A stretch of DNA of 64,000 nucleotides from Linnemannia elongata (lineage: Eukaryota; Mortierellomycota; Mortierellomycetes; Mortierellales; Mortierellaceae): contig JAXBDG010000004.1 in NCBI GenBank assembly GCA_036320915.1, forward strand, positions 1,302,001 through 1,366,000. The letters are read 5' to 3'. The notes below the pieces were generated by a model, which did no database searches, had not been told where the DNA came from, and saw only the letters and a program-made list of their open reading frames with translations. The position numbers were made by a program, and so were the translations under genes. The stretch's first letter is position 1, and every line of letters starts with the position of its first letter. This document shows, in pieces, positions 47,851 through 60,700 of this stretch.

Positions 47851-48909
47851 AAGGTGTGGTGAATGTGTGTGGTGCACGAGTGTCATAAGAAAAAAAAAAG
47901 GACGAGAATGTGATATGATCGGAAAGACCCAACGCTTGGTCCATGCACCACACTCATACACACAAACATACTGATACATACACACCTGCAACGACAACAA
48001 AGCAAAGATAACTAAAGAAGGCAAACAGGAACGCAAAACACCAGACCGTTCCTTCCTTCCTTCGACATCAACTAAACAATGCACCCACCCACTTCAACTA
48101 TCCACTCAAGACCTCTCTTTCCCTCCCTCAGTCCCTCGCTTTGTTGACCCTCTTTTTATTTGTTTATGTTTTGTCATCATCCCATCCAAACAAACGTTCT
48201 ATTTTTTTCCTCCTTTGCTCGTTCCTTGATATGCGTCCCTCCTTCCTCCTTCCTTCCGTTCTTCCCTCCCTTTTGTTATGGTGAGAGTTTTTTCGTTGTT
48301 GTTTTTCCATCGCTTTATTTTGCATTGATGGGGTCAAGCCGAAATAAAAAGAATGACGAGGAGGCACATATACATTTACACACAAAAAGAAAGAAAAAAA
48401 ATAAAATAAAAGATGAACAAGTGACTGGCCGCAGCCGAAAAATAAAGGAAGTACAAAGGGACACCTATTAACAAAAGAAAAAATAAGGCTAGGAGTCATC
48501 ATGGTCCACATTTGCATGTATCTCTCTCACACACTTCATTGACCATACATAGATCCACACAGGGACAAGGTACACACATTCGCAGCAGCATCCTTCCGTA
48601 CGAACACGGGATAGAATAAAGATGATGAGATGCGCGAAATAAATAGGACCGACAGCAGCAGGATAGTACTCAAACCAATTAAAAAAACGATTGTTTCTTT
48701 GATATGAGATGGGTATGCATAAGGGGTGGAGGACTGGCACGATCGAAATGTGTGCTTGTGTGCTTTGTGTGTAAGAAAAGAAACGAAAAAAAAAGAGAGC
48801 TGTGTGTGTGCGTATGCGTGTGCGTGTGTGTTCTGTTTTTGTCTCGCTTCTATTCTATTCGCGTACAGTGTAGGTTGTCATTGTCCTCTCTCTCTCTCTT
48901 CGCCTCCTT

Positions 48910-49179
48910 TCACTCTCGTTTCTCGCAGGTTTGCTCAAAAGCGTCAACGTCGTTGTTGCGCTCTACCGGACGACGGCGAGGATAGACCGACAAAAGCCCC
49001 AAAGTGAGCAGTAGCAGACTACCCAAGAGAAAGAGGGAAATGAGATTCGAGCCGCCATTGGCCAGGGCCACCTTGATTCGTGTGTACAAAAAAAAGTGTA
49101 AAAAAAAGGGACAAACACTCACACAAACAGGGAGAAGGGCAAGAGAGCAATTCATACACTTTGATACAGCCTTGGGCAT
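48910..49179 (-). CDS. Possible small single-pass membrane protein (tentative)
   Basis: Two-exon model 49179-49168 and 49071-48910 gives 57 aa: MPKA, then VALANGGSNLISLFLL and a hydrophobic span GSLLLLTLGLLSVYP, a basic RRRPVER and a polar tail ending near FEQTCEKRE. It looks more protein-like than the surrounding low-complexity DNA: balanced composition, a clean span and a positive-inside flank. The putative intron is a multiple of three, so the unspliced frame is also open (89 aa). I do not recognise a family, and there is no obvious polyadenylation signal. Confidence 0.25.
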   Translation of the reverse strand: MPKAVSKCMNCSLALLPVCVSVCPFFLHFFLYTRIKVALANGGSNLISLFLLGSLLLLTLGLLSVYPRRRPVERNNDVDAFEQTCEKRE

Positions 49180-49709
49180 TTGTTTTTTTTTTTGTTTGCT
49201 CGGGCCTTGTTAGTTCTTTTTCGCCTTTTTATCGACGAAGGGAGACTGAGGAGGTACACAGGCTTATGCTAGGGAAGGAAGGGGTTCTTGTTATTTTTTG
49301 ACGCCTTTGTTTTTGTTACGATGCCAACAGTCAACAAACAATCAAAGAACAACTGAGGAGCAGGATAAGGCAAAGGGAAGGGAAGAACTTAAGAATAAAG
49401 GGCAGAATGGGAAAAGGGGAAGACGGATGAACGATGGAGGGTAACGAAATGACTGGATGGGTAGCGAAAAGTTCAGGCAACGAGCGAACAAAAAGGTCTC
49501 CTTTTGGACGAGCTTGTTGTTTGTTCGATCATAAGCTCTGTGGTAGCGGTTGGTAGAGTAGTGGTGGCAATGGGAGATTTCATTTCCGTTTAAGCGATAT
49601 TTGATATTGAAATCAGACATTAAAAAAAAAAAAAAAAAGCTGATTGACCATGCCATGTATCCCAGGGTGGATATATGGATTGGATTGGGTGGACTACCTG
49701 TGTCCAATG

Positions 49710-49762
49710 TGAATGAATGAATGAATGAAAGAGTGGATAATTGAATGAATGAATGAATGTCC
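49710..49762. repeat. Imperfect TGAA/GAATGAAT tandem repeat
   Basis: Repeated gaatgaatgaatga units interrupted by agagtggataatt. Simple sequence in intergenic DNA. Confidence 0.7.
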
Positions 49763-50149
49763 TTGCGTGCGTATATATGTGCGTGTTATACATGTACCGT
49801 GTGTGAATGAATGAGAGCCAAGATCCTTTCGATTCAGTCAATAGTCGAGTTGCTCTCTCTCACTTTAAGACTCTTTCATGTGTGCGCTTGGTTGCTGAAT
49901 ATGCTTGTCGATATCAACCTTCTCTTTTTTTTTTTCCTTCCTCTCTCCTCACTTTTCCCTCTTTCCTTTTATTCTTTTCCTTCTGTTTCTTTTCTTCTTT
50001 ACCTTCTTTCCTTCCTCTCTTCCCACTCTCACCCACCCTCCTTTCCTTTCTCTTCCTTTTCCTTCTTTCTTCTTCTACCTTCTTCACCACCCTCACTCTT
50101 CATCCTCTTCTCTCCATCAGTCCACTACTCATTCTACTCACTCTTCCGA

Positions 50150-50222
50150 CACACACACACACACACACACGCACACACGCACACACACACACGCTCTCCC
50201 TCTCTCTCTCTCTCTCTCTCTT
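50150..50222. repeat. CA then CT microsatellite in the Ras leader
   Basis: An (AC)n tract with occasional G is followed directly by (CT)n, about 100-170 bp before the Ras ATG, inside a longer pyrimidine-rich leader starting near 49920. Confidence 0.8.
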
Positions 50223-50323
50223 TCTCTCTGCCACCCTCTCTTTCTCTCCCTTGCACATACACACTCCCCTCCCCTCTTTTCACGTTCCCCTTCCTCATTT
50301 CCCCCCTCGACTTATAACCCAAG

Positions 50324-53300
50324 ATGATGCTCTACAAGCTGGTCGTTCTCGGAGTAAGTCATCTCCACTTTTTCGTTTTTCCTCTTCATCATCCCACCCG
50401 ACAACGACCAATAGTCAGGACACACTGGTTATATGAAAAAAAATGAAAACCCAGTACACTGAAACAGGAATGGGCAACCAAACAACCACAGCAACCTACT
50501 CACTAATGCCAAGCAACCTATCCACTATGCCAAGCAACAACCACTTCTCTTCTCGACCCCCCGCCTAATAACTGACTCACCTCCGTTTTTTTATGCAACC
50601 ATACTCCTGCAACCCTCACCACAATAACGCAATCGCTAATCTTTTTCTCCTTCCGTGTGGATTGTATTCACTCCTTTTTAGGATGGAGGTGTCGGCAAGG
50701 TAAACAACAAAGGATTGAGCAAACGAAGAAAACAAGAAGAAAAAAACAAGCTCTGCGTGCATAACAGACGCTTTTCCCAGCCCACCACCCAGCAACCACA
50801 GTATCACCCCCGGGACGCGCACCCTTCTATCTCATACTTTATCATTTGGTGTGGTGCATTTTTCGCTCACTCCTCGGGAGGGCAGCCAAATCCTCTCTTA
50901 ATCCCCGTCTCTCTCCTTTGGTTTAAAGCAACCACAATGACATCCCACAGTCGTTGTGGTTACCGTTTGGTGCAATTCTTATGGGAACCAACCTATCCAC
51001 GCATCAGCACATTCAATGGGTCTCCTGTTATATCCTCCTCTCCCATCTCTCTCTCTCCTTCCTTCTCTCCCCGTCCCTTTTTCCAGTCGATACTGTCATT
51101 CTGCCTTGACAGGCATTGGCGCCTTTTTCGGTACCCCCTTCTTTCCTTCCTCGAGAGTCGCATAACAAAGCTTTTCACCCTAACACGACCGGGTTGTTTT
51201 TGGCACTGTTCTATGTGACGGAAGCTATCAGAGCAATACTCATAGCGACCTTATTTTTCAAGGGAAGAGTGAGGGTGAACGAAGGAGGAAGGTGATTCAT
51301 TCATCAGACCTCAACGAGATGACTGATTCAAAGTGAAACTCCACCCTGAAAAGGCGCAAGAGGAGAAAGCCACATACGGACCTGTGCCAGTCTTGGCGTC
51401 TCTCGACGTGCGACCATTTTTCTTGATTCCTAGTGTGTTTGGTGCATTTTGTACTCCTCAGTCGTTCACCCCTTTGCTTTTTTCGCCTTTTTGGCTGTCA
51501 AGGACGTATCATTTCCCTGAGTGTTCAAACTAACCAACCCCTGCTTCTTTGTATCTCCCATTGTTCACCGAATAGACTGCATTGACCATCCAGGCAAGTG
51601 TTGACGCTCTATTGGCTTGACCAGACAACGCAAGGAGAAGACAATAGTTTGTTTACGTCAGAAAGTGTATATCTGGATGGATATCTCTTGCGGCCTATCG
51701 CAAGCAAAAATGCGAAATACAAAACAACAGCCGCCATTGGCCCGTCGACCCATTGTTTTCTCTCTCTGCCAATGTCGACCCTCTCGCGCCTTCCTCAAAG
51801 GCGATCGCCATCGATTATGTGGATGGGCGCTGTATGGTGGATTGTATCCCGAACTAATCTGATTGCCATTTCCTTATTCTTCTTTCCTGTGTTCCATACT
51901 TTTTTTTTTTTTTTTTTTTGGTTTGGTGTCCAATAGTTGTGCCTAAACCACTTCGTTGGTAAGCAGTTACTTTTGGTTGAACGGGAAAACATAGACGATG
52001 AATTATTATTGTCGACTAAGCTGTCGAGTTCTTGTTATCTTGGAAAAAAAAATACTAATGACCATGCTCTTTTCTCATTCAATTACCATTATATAATCTA
52101 CACGGATATCTCATGTTTCGACACATGAACTCACTGGCCCATCTGAATATCCCACCCGATTCTTTGCTTCTTTTATTATCGGAATGGCTTATTGTTGCCT
52201 CTAACAGAGGTAAGACTTTCAGAGGTCATTTTTGGGCAGGACTGGACCGAGTGCATCGGCGGCGGCGAGCGGCGAATGCAAAGCAACAACCACAACATCA
52301 GGACGGAGCAGGACAGTGCGCGAATGATCGAGAGAGGGAAGAGGGCAAGGACCTTTTGGACACCAAAAGCTATAGGACCACCAAGAGTATGACTCGACAG
52401 CTCTCAAAAAAGCTTTCTCGACACATTACCCCCTGGCAAAACACGCACCATTTTTTAATTGCATTTACTCGTGCAGAGTGCAGCTCGGTTGCTGGCGGCC
52501 CTTTTTTTTTACGTTTCGTGGAAAGGCGCGAAGAGAGCAATATTTTGTGTTTACATACTTCAGTTGTATTTTGTACTTGGTTGCCGCGAGAGCAAACAGA
52601 AAGGGGGAAATGAGGGCCCACGCAGGGCTCTGAACAACAAAACACATATACTCACCATGTTTGAACGATCGTTTCATGTTTATTAGACATATGATCCTAC
52701 CATCGAGGATTCGTACAGAAAGCAGGTGGTCATTGACGACCAAACATGTGTCTTGGAGGTTCTCGATACTGCTGGCCAGGAGGAGTACACAGCGCTGAGA
52801 GATCAGTGGATTCGGTACGTGTCACTTTGTTGTCCAAGTGCCAACGCTTTCTCTTTTTACCCGTGCTATCCTTTGTTTGTTGATTGATGCGTGGAAAGAG
52901 ACATGCTGTTTTCATTTCAGGGCTCAACTTTCAACGCCTTTATGCACTTGAGCATTTTCTCGCAAGCCATGTGCTGTTTTTGTTTTCGTTGTTCGCTATT
53001 GTAAACTAACGTGTCTTCCTTCTCCGTTTTTCTCCATATGCATGTGCTGCTCATATAAATAGGGATGGAGAGGGATTTCTGTTGGTCTACTCAATTGCTG
53101 CCCGGTCAACCTTTGAGAGGATAAAGCGATTCCGGGACCAAATCGTACGAGTCAAGGATTCTGAAAATGTACCACTGATGTTGGTCGGCAACAAGTGCGA
53201 CCGCCTGACTGACCGTGAGGTCTCGCGCGACGAGGGATTCCAGATGTCGAAGATGTTGAGATGCGACTTTACTGAGACGTCGGCCAAGACTTGTGTTAAC

Positions 53301-53408
53301 GTTGAGCGTTCGTTCTATAACGTCGTTCGTATGATTCGCCAGGCACGTGATGGCGGTGCACCCCGACCCAAGCCAGCCAAGAAGAAGAACAAGTGTACCA
53401 TTCTGTAA
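50324..53408 (+). CDS. Ras family small GTPase (fungal RasB/Ras-2 type)
   Basis: Seven exons: 50324-50353, 50682-50699, 51576-51593, 51937-51958, a 2-nt exon at 52208-52209, 52687-52814 and 53063-53408, total 187 aa. The joined frame begins [10 protein letters not shown] then DGGVGK (P-loop), TALTIQ, LCLNHFV, E (completed by the 2-nt exon), [13 protein letters not shown] (switch I), [15 protein letters not shown] (switch II), NKCD and ETSAK. The C-terminus is a polybasic KKKNK followed by the CaaX box CTIL, whose terminal Leu favours geranylgeranylation. Sequence around switch I and II matches the fungal [21 protein letters not shown] type involved in morphogenesis signalling. Intron 3 has a GC donor (CAG/GCAAGT). 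Without the 2-nt exon the frame breaks, because TAG precedes ACA in frame at 52684-52686. ATG 50324 or 50327 could start. Confidence 0.9.
52208..52209 (+). other. Predicted 2-nt microexon (AG) of the Ras gene
   Basis: The preceding exon ends CACTTCGTTG/gtaagc with one base of a codon left. The next recognisable exon begins /ACATATGATCC after tattag and needs two bases, AG, to make GAG (Glu30) before Thr. Sequence ctaacag/AG/gtaaga at 52201-52215 supplies exactly these bases with good acceptor and donor signals. A second, weaker candidate is ctttcag/AG/gtcatt at about 52220. Confidence 0.6.
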
Positions 53409-54078
53409 CGAGCGGACAAGCGGCCGGGACGTTTTTCTCTTTTCTTTCTTTTCTCTCTACCCTTTCTCTTTCAAAAAAGCAACAAACATCCAATAACATT
53501 CACCCACAACTGTTTTTACCAATCCAACCACACTACTATCATCGGCCAGAGCGACCATCGAAAAGCATGAGCTAAGACCGTATGACGAGGTGGGCAGAAC
53601 AGGAGGACTCTGGGCGGTGAACAGAGGACATAGGACTGAGGAGCAAGGAGCTGACGCCCAAATACCGTTCATGCAGGATAGCATATCTTTTCACACACAT
53701 CAACCCAACATAGCCCACGCATTTTTCAGTACCCTCATCGCATGTTATTCTTTAGCGTGTTTTTGCTTTTGTTTATTTTTGTTTGTTTGAGTTGACGAAG
53801 TGCCTTCGATCATGCAGAGACATGCATGCCCAGGGAGAGAAAGAGAGAGACAAACAGAAACAGAGAAAATTGAAAAAAACGAAAGTATTTTTATTTTCAA
53901 GTTTTTGGTTTCTGTACAAATGCAATTGTTCATTGCGTTTTTTTCTTCTTCTTTTTCCTCTCGAAAGAAGTCATCTCGAAAGAAGTCAGAAGAAAGAAGT
54001 TGAAATTATGCAAGGATTCTGGTTAATGAAGGCGAAAAAAAAGAGGGCAAGGCGTGGATAAGAGAGTAGGGGGGGAAT
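53409..54078. other. Convergent intergenic region between Ras and enolase
   Basis: About 670 bp of 3' UTR and spacer, with short direct repeats (tctcgaaagaagtc, about 53960-53990). No further gene was recognised. Confidence 0.5.
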
Positions 54079-56315
<2,237 letters not shown>

Positions 56316-57089
56316 TGTGGAGTAAATGAGTTTTGGTGGGTGGAGGTGTGTGGGAGAAGTGTATGAGGATGAAGGAAGAGAAAAAGGAGAAGAGAAAGAG
56401 TGAAGGAGGCGATGGCCTTCTTAAATGTGAAAGTGGTTTTTGTCGGACTGATCTAAAACGGGCAGATCACAACGTCACCGTAAATTTGGTCTCAAAGGTT
56501 GAGATGGCGGTGTGGATGTCTATCTATCTCTATCTATCTCCAAGACCCCAAGACAAAAAGGCATTGGGGTGTCAGGGACAAACAATACTACTCATTTAGA
56601 GAGGATCTGGGTTAAAGACATGAACTGCTCTATTTGGCAACGACATCCACACTCATAACGGAATGCAATCATACCTGATGGGGGGTGTTTTTTTTAACTT
56701 TGAATGGGAAGGTCTATCAGTAGGACGCGCTTCTTCTCTGCGATGTGATGTATCGTTCTCACCTTTTTTATTTATTGTTGGCCCTGACTGAGTGATCAAT
56801 TGATCAAAAGATAACGCGTCGTTGTTTGTAACGTGGTGGAGGAGATAAGGCAATCCTGATGAGCCCTCTTTTTAGCAAGTCACTTTTGACCGCTGAAGGC
56901 TAATGATCCCTCGTTGTGCTATCGCGTCGACTGCTAAGCAGAAAGGCTGTCCTCTGTTCTTGAGGAACATCTTCTTTATCGGACAGATAGATACATTCAT
57001 GACTGTACCGTTGTTGCCTAGGAAAGACATAGACTATCATTTTTGCACGCGTTAACGCTTTCCTCCTATGATAACATTTTTAATATGGC

Positions 57090-57101
57090 ATTGACGTCAA
57101 T
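57090..57101. promoter_or_regulatory. Perfect 12-bp palindrome ATTGACGTCAAT containing a CRE
   Basis: Core TGACGTCA at 57092-57099 extended symmetrically by AT. It lies about 780 bp from the enolase ATG and 640 bp from the GRAM-VASt ATG. It is a bZIP (ATF/CREB-class) site by sequence. Confidence 0.5.
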
Positions 57102-57221
57102 GATCGATCAATAGGGTAGGAGGGGGGAGTGGCTGGCGCTAGCATATTTGTAAAGGTGGCGGTGTGCACTGGCACTGGATGAACTGCGCTCAACAACGTT
57201 TGGTTTTTACATCTTGCTTCG

Positions 57222-57222
<1 letters not shown>

Positions 57223-57260
<38 letters not shown>
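57223..57260. repeat. Poly-T tract (38 bp)
   Basis: Uninterrupted T run about 60 bp upstream of the TATATA element. Poly(dA:dT) tracts exclude nucleosomes and are common in fungal promoters. Confidence 0.85.
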
Positions 57261-57740
57261 CTTTTGTTCCTGTCATTCTGATTGCTTTTTCCCGGCGGAG
57301 AGTTGTCCCTGAATGGTGTGTATATACTTTCAGGTTACTCAATCGCTTTCGCTGCTGACTTTGCATCTTCAACAGCTCTTTCTTCCTTCTTTACTCACCT
57401 CTGCCTTTACCCTCCGCGTTCTTCTTTCTTCGTACTTCATTCTTCTTTCCCTTTACATCCTCCCTGTATATCCCTGTCGCGCTCATTTCCTTCTCATGGA
57501 CGAGTCAGTTGCTCTGCACACTTCCTACTTTCCACTCGTTTGACTTCATCATTTGCTCACAGCTCCTTCCCATACCACTTCGTCTCGTCGCTACCTTGTC
57601 ACACTACTGTAACACACCACTTCAAGCTACCACATATAGAGATAGCTACCTCCACCACCACTTCGCCCACACTCTTCCAGTCGACCCTCCAACAGCTACA
57701 TTCAGCCAAGTGGCCGAGACTGATCAGATTCACAACTGTG

Positions 57741-60700
57741 ATGATGGGGTCCAGCCAAGAGCAGATCACCTCGGATGCCAAGGCCATCCAGAATAATATG
57801 CAACAGCCCACCATGGCTCATCCCCCTACAGCCATAAAGCAGCAGCAACCACAACCACGACCAGCCACGGCACCGACCGGCTATTATATCCCGTCCTCCG
57901 CTGGGAGCCCCCTCGCCGCTGTTGTCGCTGCTGTTGCCAAGACCGCGCTCGCTCCCGTCATCACCTCCGTCGCCACGACAATGTCAGCACCCACCGCCAC
58001 CGCGACTGCGACTGCTGCCGCCATCACAACCCTCGATCAGCCCTCTTTGTCGTCGACTTTGCCTTCTTCTTCCTTCACTACTTCTCCTCCTTCTTCTCTT
58101 TCTTTCGCTTCTGCCCCCAGCTCTACTTGTACCTCTACTTCCACCCTGACCCTTGCTCCCCTCTCCTCCTCTTCGACAGACCCTCTTCGCTCAGCGACGG
58201 CCAACTCTACTCCGACCTCGACAACAACTGCAGCGACCACCACTGCCACAAACACTACTTCCGTCACTGCCATACCCTCAACAGCAACAACTGCAGCGAC
58301 AACAACAACGACAACAGCCCCTTCGCCTCCTTCTATCTCCAACTCTTCAGCCACGGCCTCCTCGGGCTCGACGATTCGACCAACTTCCATGACCGTCGAC
58401 CAAAGCCAGTGGGACCACAGTCCTGGCGGGTTCCCTGAAACCCTAGGTCACACCAACTACGCGTACTCGAACAACACTGCCATCCAAGGCTATGAATCGA
58501 CGCTGAACTCGAAGCAGAACAGCCTTGACTATCCCCGGGACGATGACTTTTCACATATATCTTTCCTCTACGCCAATGAAAAACGATTCGGTGACTTTCA
58601 CTCGCTCTTTAGAAGTGTGCCTGACGACGAAAAGTTGATAGAAGGTAACAAAAAACGTCCCCCTACATCCTTTCTCTTTCTGTTCCCCTTTCTCTTTCTC
58701 TCCCTTCTTTCTATTACATGCAGCAAGTCTTACTGCTTGAATGTAGGATAGGAAGACAGAAAAGAGAAAGAAATCCTATCTGTCGATGTTTGTTTGGACA
58801 GCGGGTCAAAAGGGGAAAGGAAGTACTCACGCATAAGTCTATTTAGCCAACAACAACGACTCAATCCAGCCACTTCAACAAAACCTACTCACACGAACAA
58901 CAAAAAAAGTGGCCTGATCGAAAGAAAGAGAGCGTGGGTGGCTACTCCCCCTTTTACCTGACAAAACGAGATCTTTTCGGGCAATCCCTGCAACAACAAC
59001 AAACAACAATAAGCATTTTGGGGAAAGCATAAGGAGTCCACTAAAGGCTGGTCCGTCCGAAGAGAAAAACGGAAAAAGGGTGTTTTCAAGCTGTTACTTT
59101 CCCAGGAAGAACCTGTTTGCCGTGGAGTGGGGTTTACGCATACAAAGAATGAGAAAGAGAAAACTTTTTAGCGTTTTTATTTTATTTCCCGGTCCCGTCG
59201 CCGTTTGCCATTGTCAACTCTTTTTTTTTTTTTTTTACTTGCATGGATGTATTGAAGGGCCCAGATCCTGTTGGCTCTCGGACCGGCATTTCTATTTCGC
59301 CTCCCTTTCGTTCGCTTTGAAGGCAACAACGACGTGGCTTCTTTCGATCAACAAGTACAGGATGGCGTGGTAGTGTGTGTGGCGGGTGGAGTGAAGGGGA
59401 TCGTGCATAGGTTACGTGTGCTTATGTCTGCGGATGTCAGTTTGGGTGACCGAAAAGGAATATTTGACCTTTGCTCACTCAGCAAACTCTTCTCGACCCT
59501 GCGCAATTGAGCAGTTAAGAAGCAGTTTCCTTGTTACCTGGTTGGCCTTGGCACGCGACAATTTGCCATCTCCTTTGCTGACAGCTATGGTTTTCACTAC
59601 TACTTTGTTCTTTGGTAGATTATGGATGTGCACTGCAAAAGGAAATTCTCGTTCAAGGGCGTCTCTACATCAGTGAGAACCATGTCTGCTTCCATGCCAA
59701 CATCTTTGGCTGGGTGACTACAGTATGATGTTAATTAGCTATCTACCCATGTCTGCCGTCGTGTCTGAGATCCACGAGATGTCTGAGTGGCTCCTGTTTC
59801 GATCACAATTACATATCAGCTCAGTTGAACAGTTTCTTACCCGGAGAGTAACCCTTTTCTATATCTAAATAGCTGGTTATTGCTTTCTCCGAAATCACCG
59901 CCATCGAGAAACGGCTTACGGCCTTTGTTATTCCAAATGCCATCAGCATCGTCACCACAACCAACACCAAGGGCCACTTTTTTGCCTCGTTCCTCTCTCG
60001 AGATGCCGCTCATGACCTGCTTATGGCCGCCTGGCGGAAATCGTTTCCATGCGCAGCCAACGCCTCGGTCGCCAACAACAGCTACAGCAACGGGTCATCG
60101 CGCCAAAGAAGCTCGACTCTCCTGAATGACGAGGATGACAATACTGACTCAATGTCATTTATTTCGGGCCGAGGAAACCCCGAATCTCGACGGAATAGGC
60201 ACAGACGCTCATTCTCCAATGCCTCCCAGAGTGCGACTGATGTTGAGGGAACTGGTAGAGAGGATCGGTCGCACTGGGGCGGAGACGACACTGGAGATGC
60301 CAAGGGTCTTGGCAGTGGCAATAACAGTCTTCGCCGACGAGGATCCAAGAGGGCTGTTCTCAAGAAAGTGCTCAAAGGTATAGCATTTCTTGCGATTGCT
60401 AAGCGCTTGGCATTTGTGTTAATTTTTTTTCGCTGTACCAATGCAAAAGCCCTAAATTGCGTCCGTTTGACTTTGTTATTTTCTGTCCTTCTCTGCAGAT
60501 GTGATTGCACCCATTATCCCTGACGACAGCCACAATAGTGCCATCGGCAATGGTATTGGCAACAATGGTATGTGTCTGTGTTTTATCCTAACCTCAGTTA
60601 TCAGTGATATGCCGCTTTCCATTTGCGGTGCTGATTGTTTCATGTGGTGATGGGTTTGATGAAGTGCGACTGATCGACCGCCGGACACCAATTTCCTTTT

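Larger units (their letters stand above)
46024..50323. other. Gene-poor low-complexity intergenic region (4.3 kb)
   Basis: Longest stretch without a recognised gene. It is dominated by T- or CT-rich tracts (46400-46760, 47480-47870, 48120-48300, 49920-50290), purine-rich tracts (48340-48480) and simple repeats. The 3' UTR of the membrane-protein gene and a long CT-rich leader of the Ras gene probably account for the ends. One possible small gene lies at 48910-49179. No tRNA or rRNA was recognised. Confidence 0.6.
56316..57740. promoter_or_regulatory. Divergent regulatory region between enolase and the GRAM-VASt gene
   Basis: About 1.4 kb. It contains a (TATC)n-like patch (56518-56540), a CRE palindrome (57090-57101), a 38-T tract (57223-57260), a TATATA element at 57321-57326 in the plus orientation, and a CT-rich leader to 57740. 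The TATA and leader suit the GRAM-VASt gene; the enolase promoter is probably in the left few hundred bases. No ORF is supported. Confidence 0.5.

Noticed and set aside
49811..50436. Long plus-strand frames of Leu/Ser/Phe/His over 49.8-50.4 kb
   Set aside because: Arise from the pyrimidine and CA/CT microsatellite leader of the Ras gene and run into its first exon in the wrong frame.
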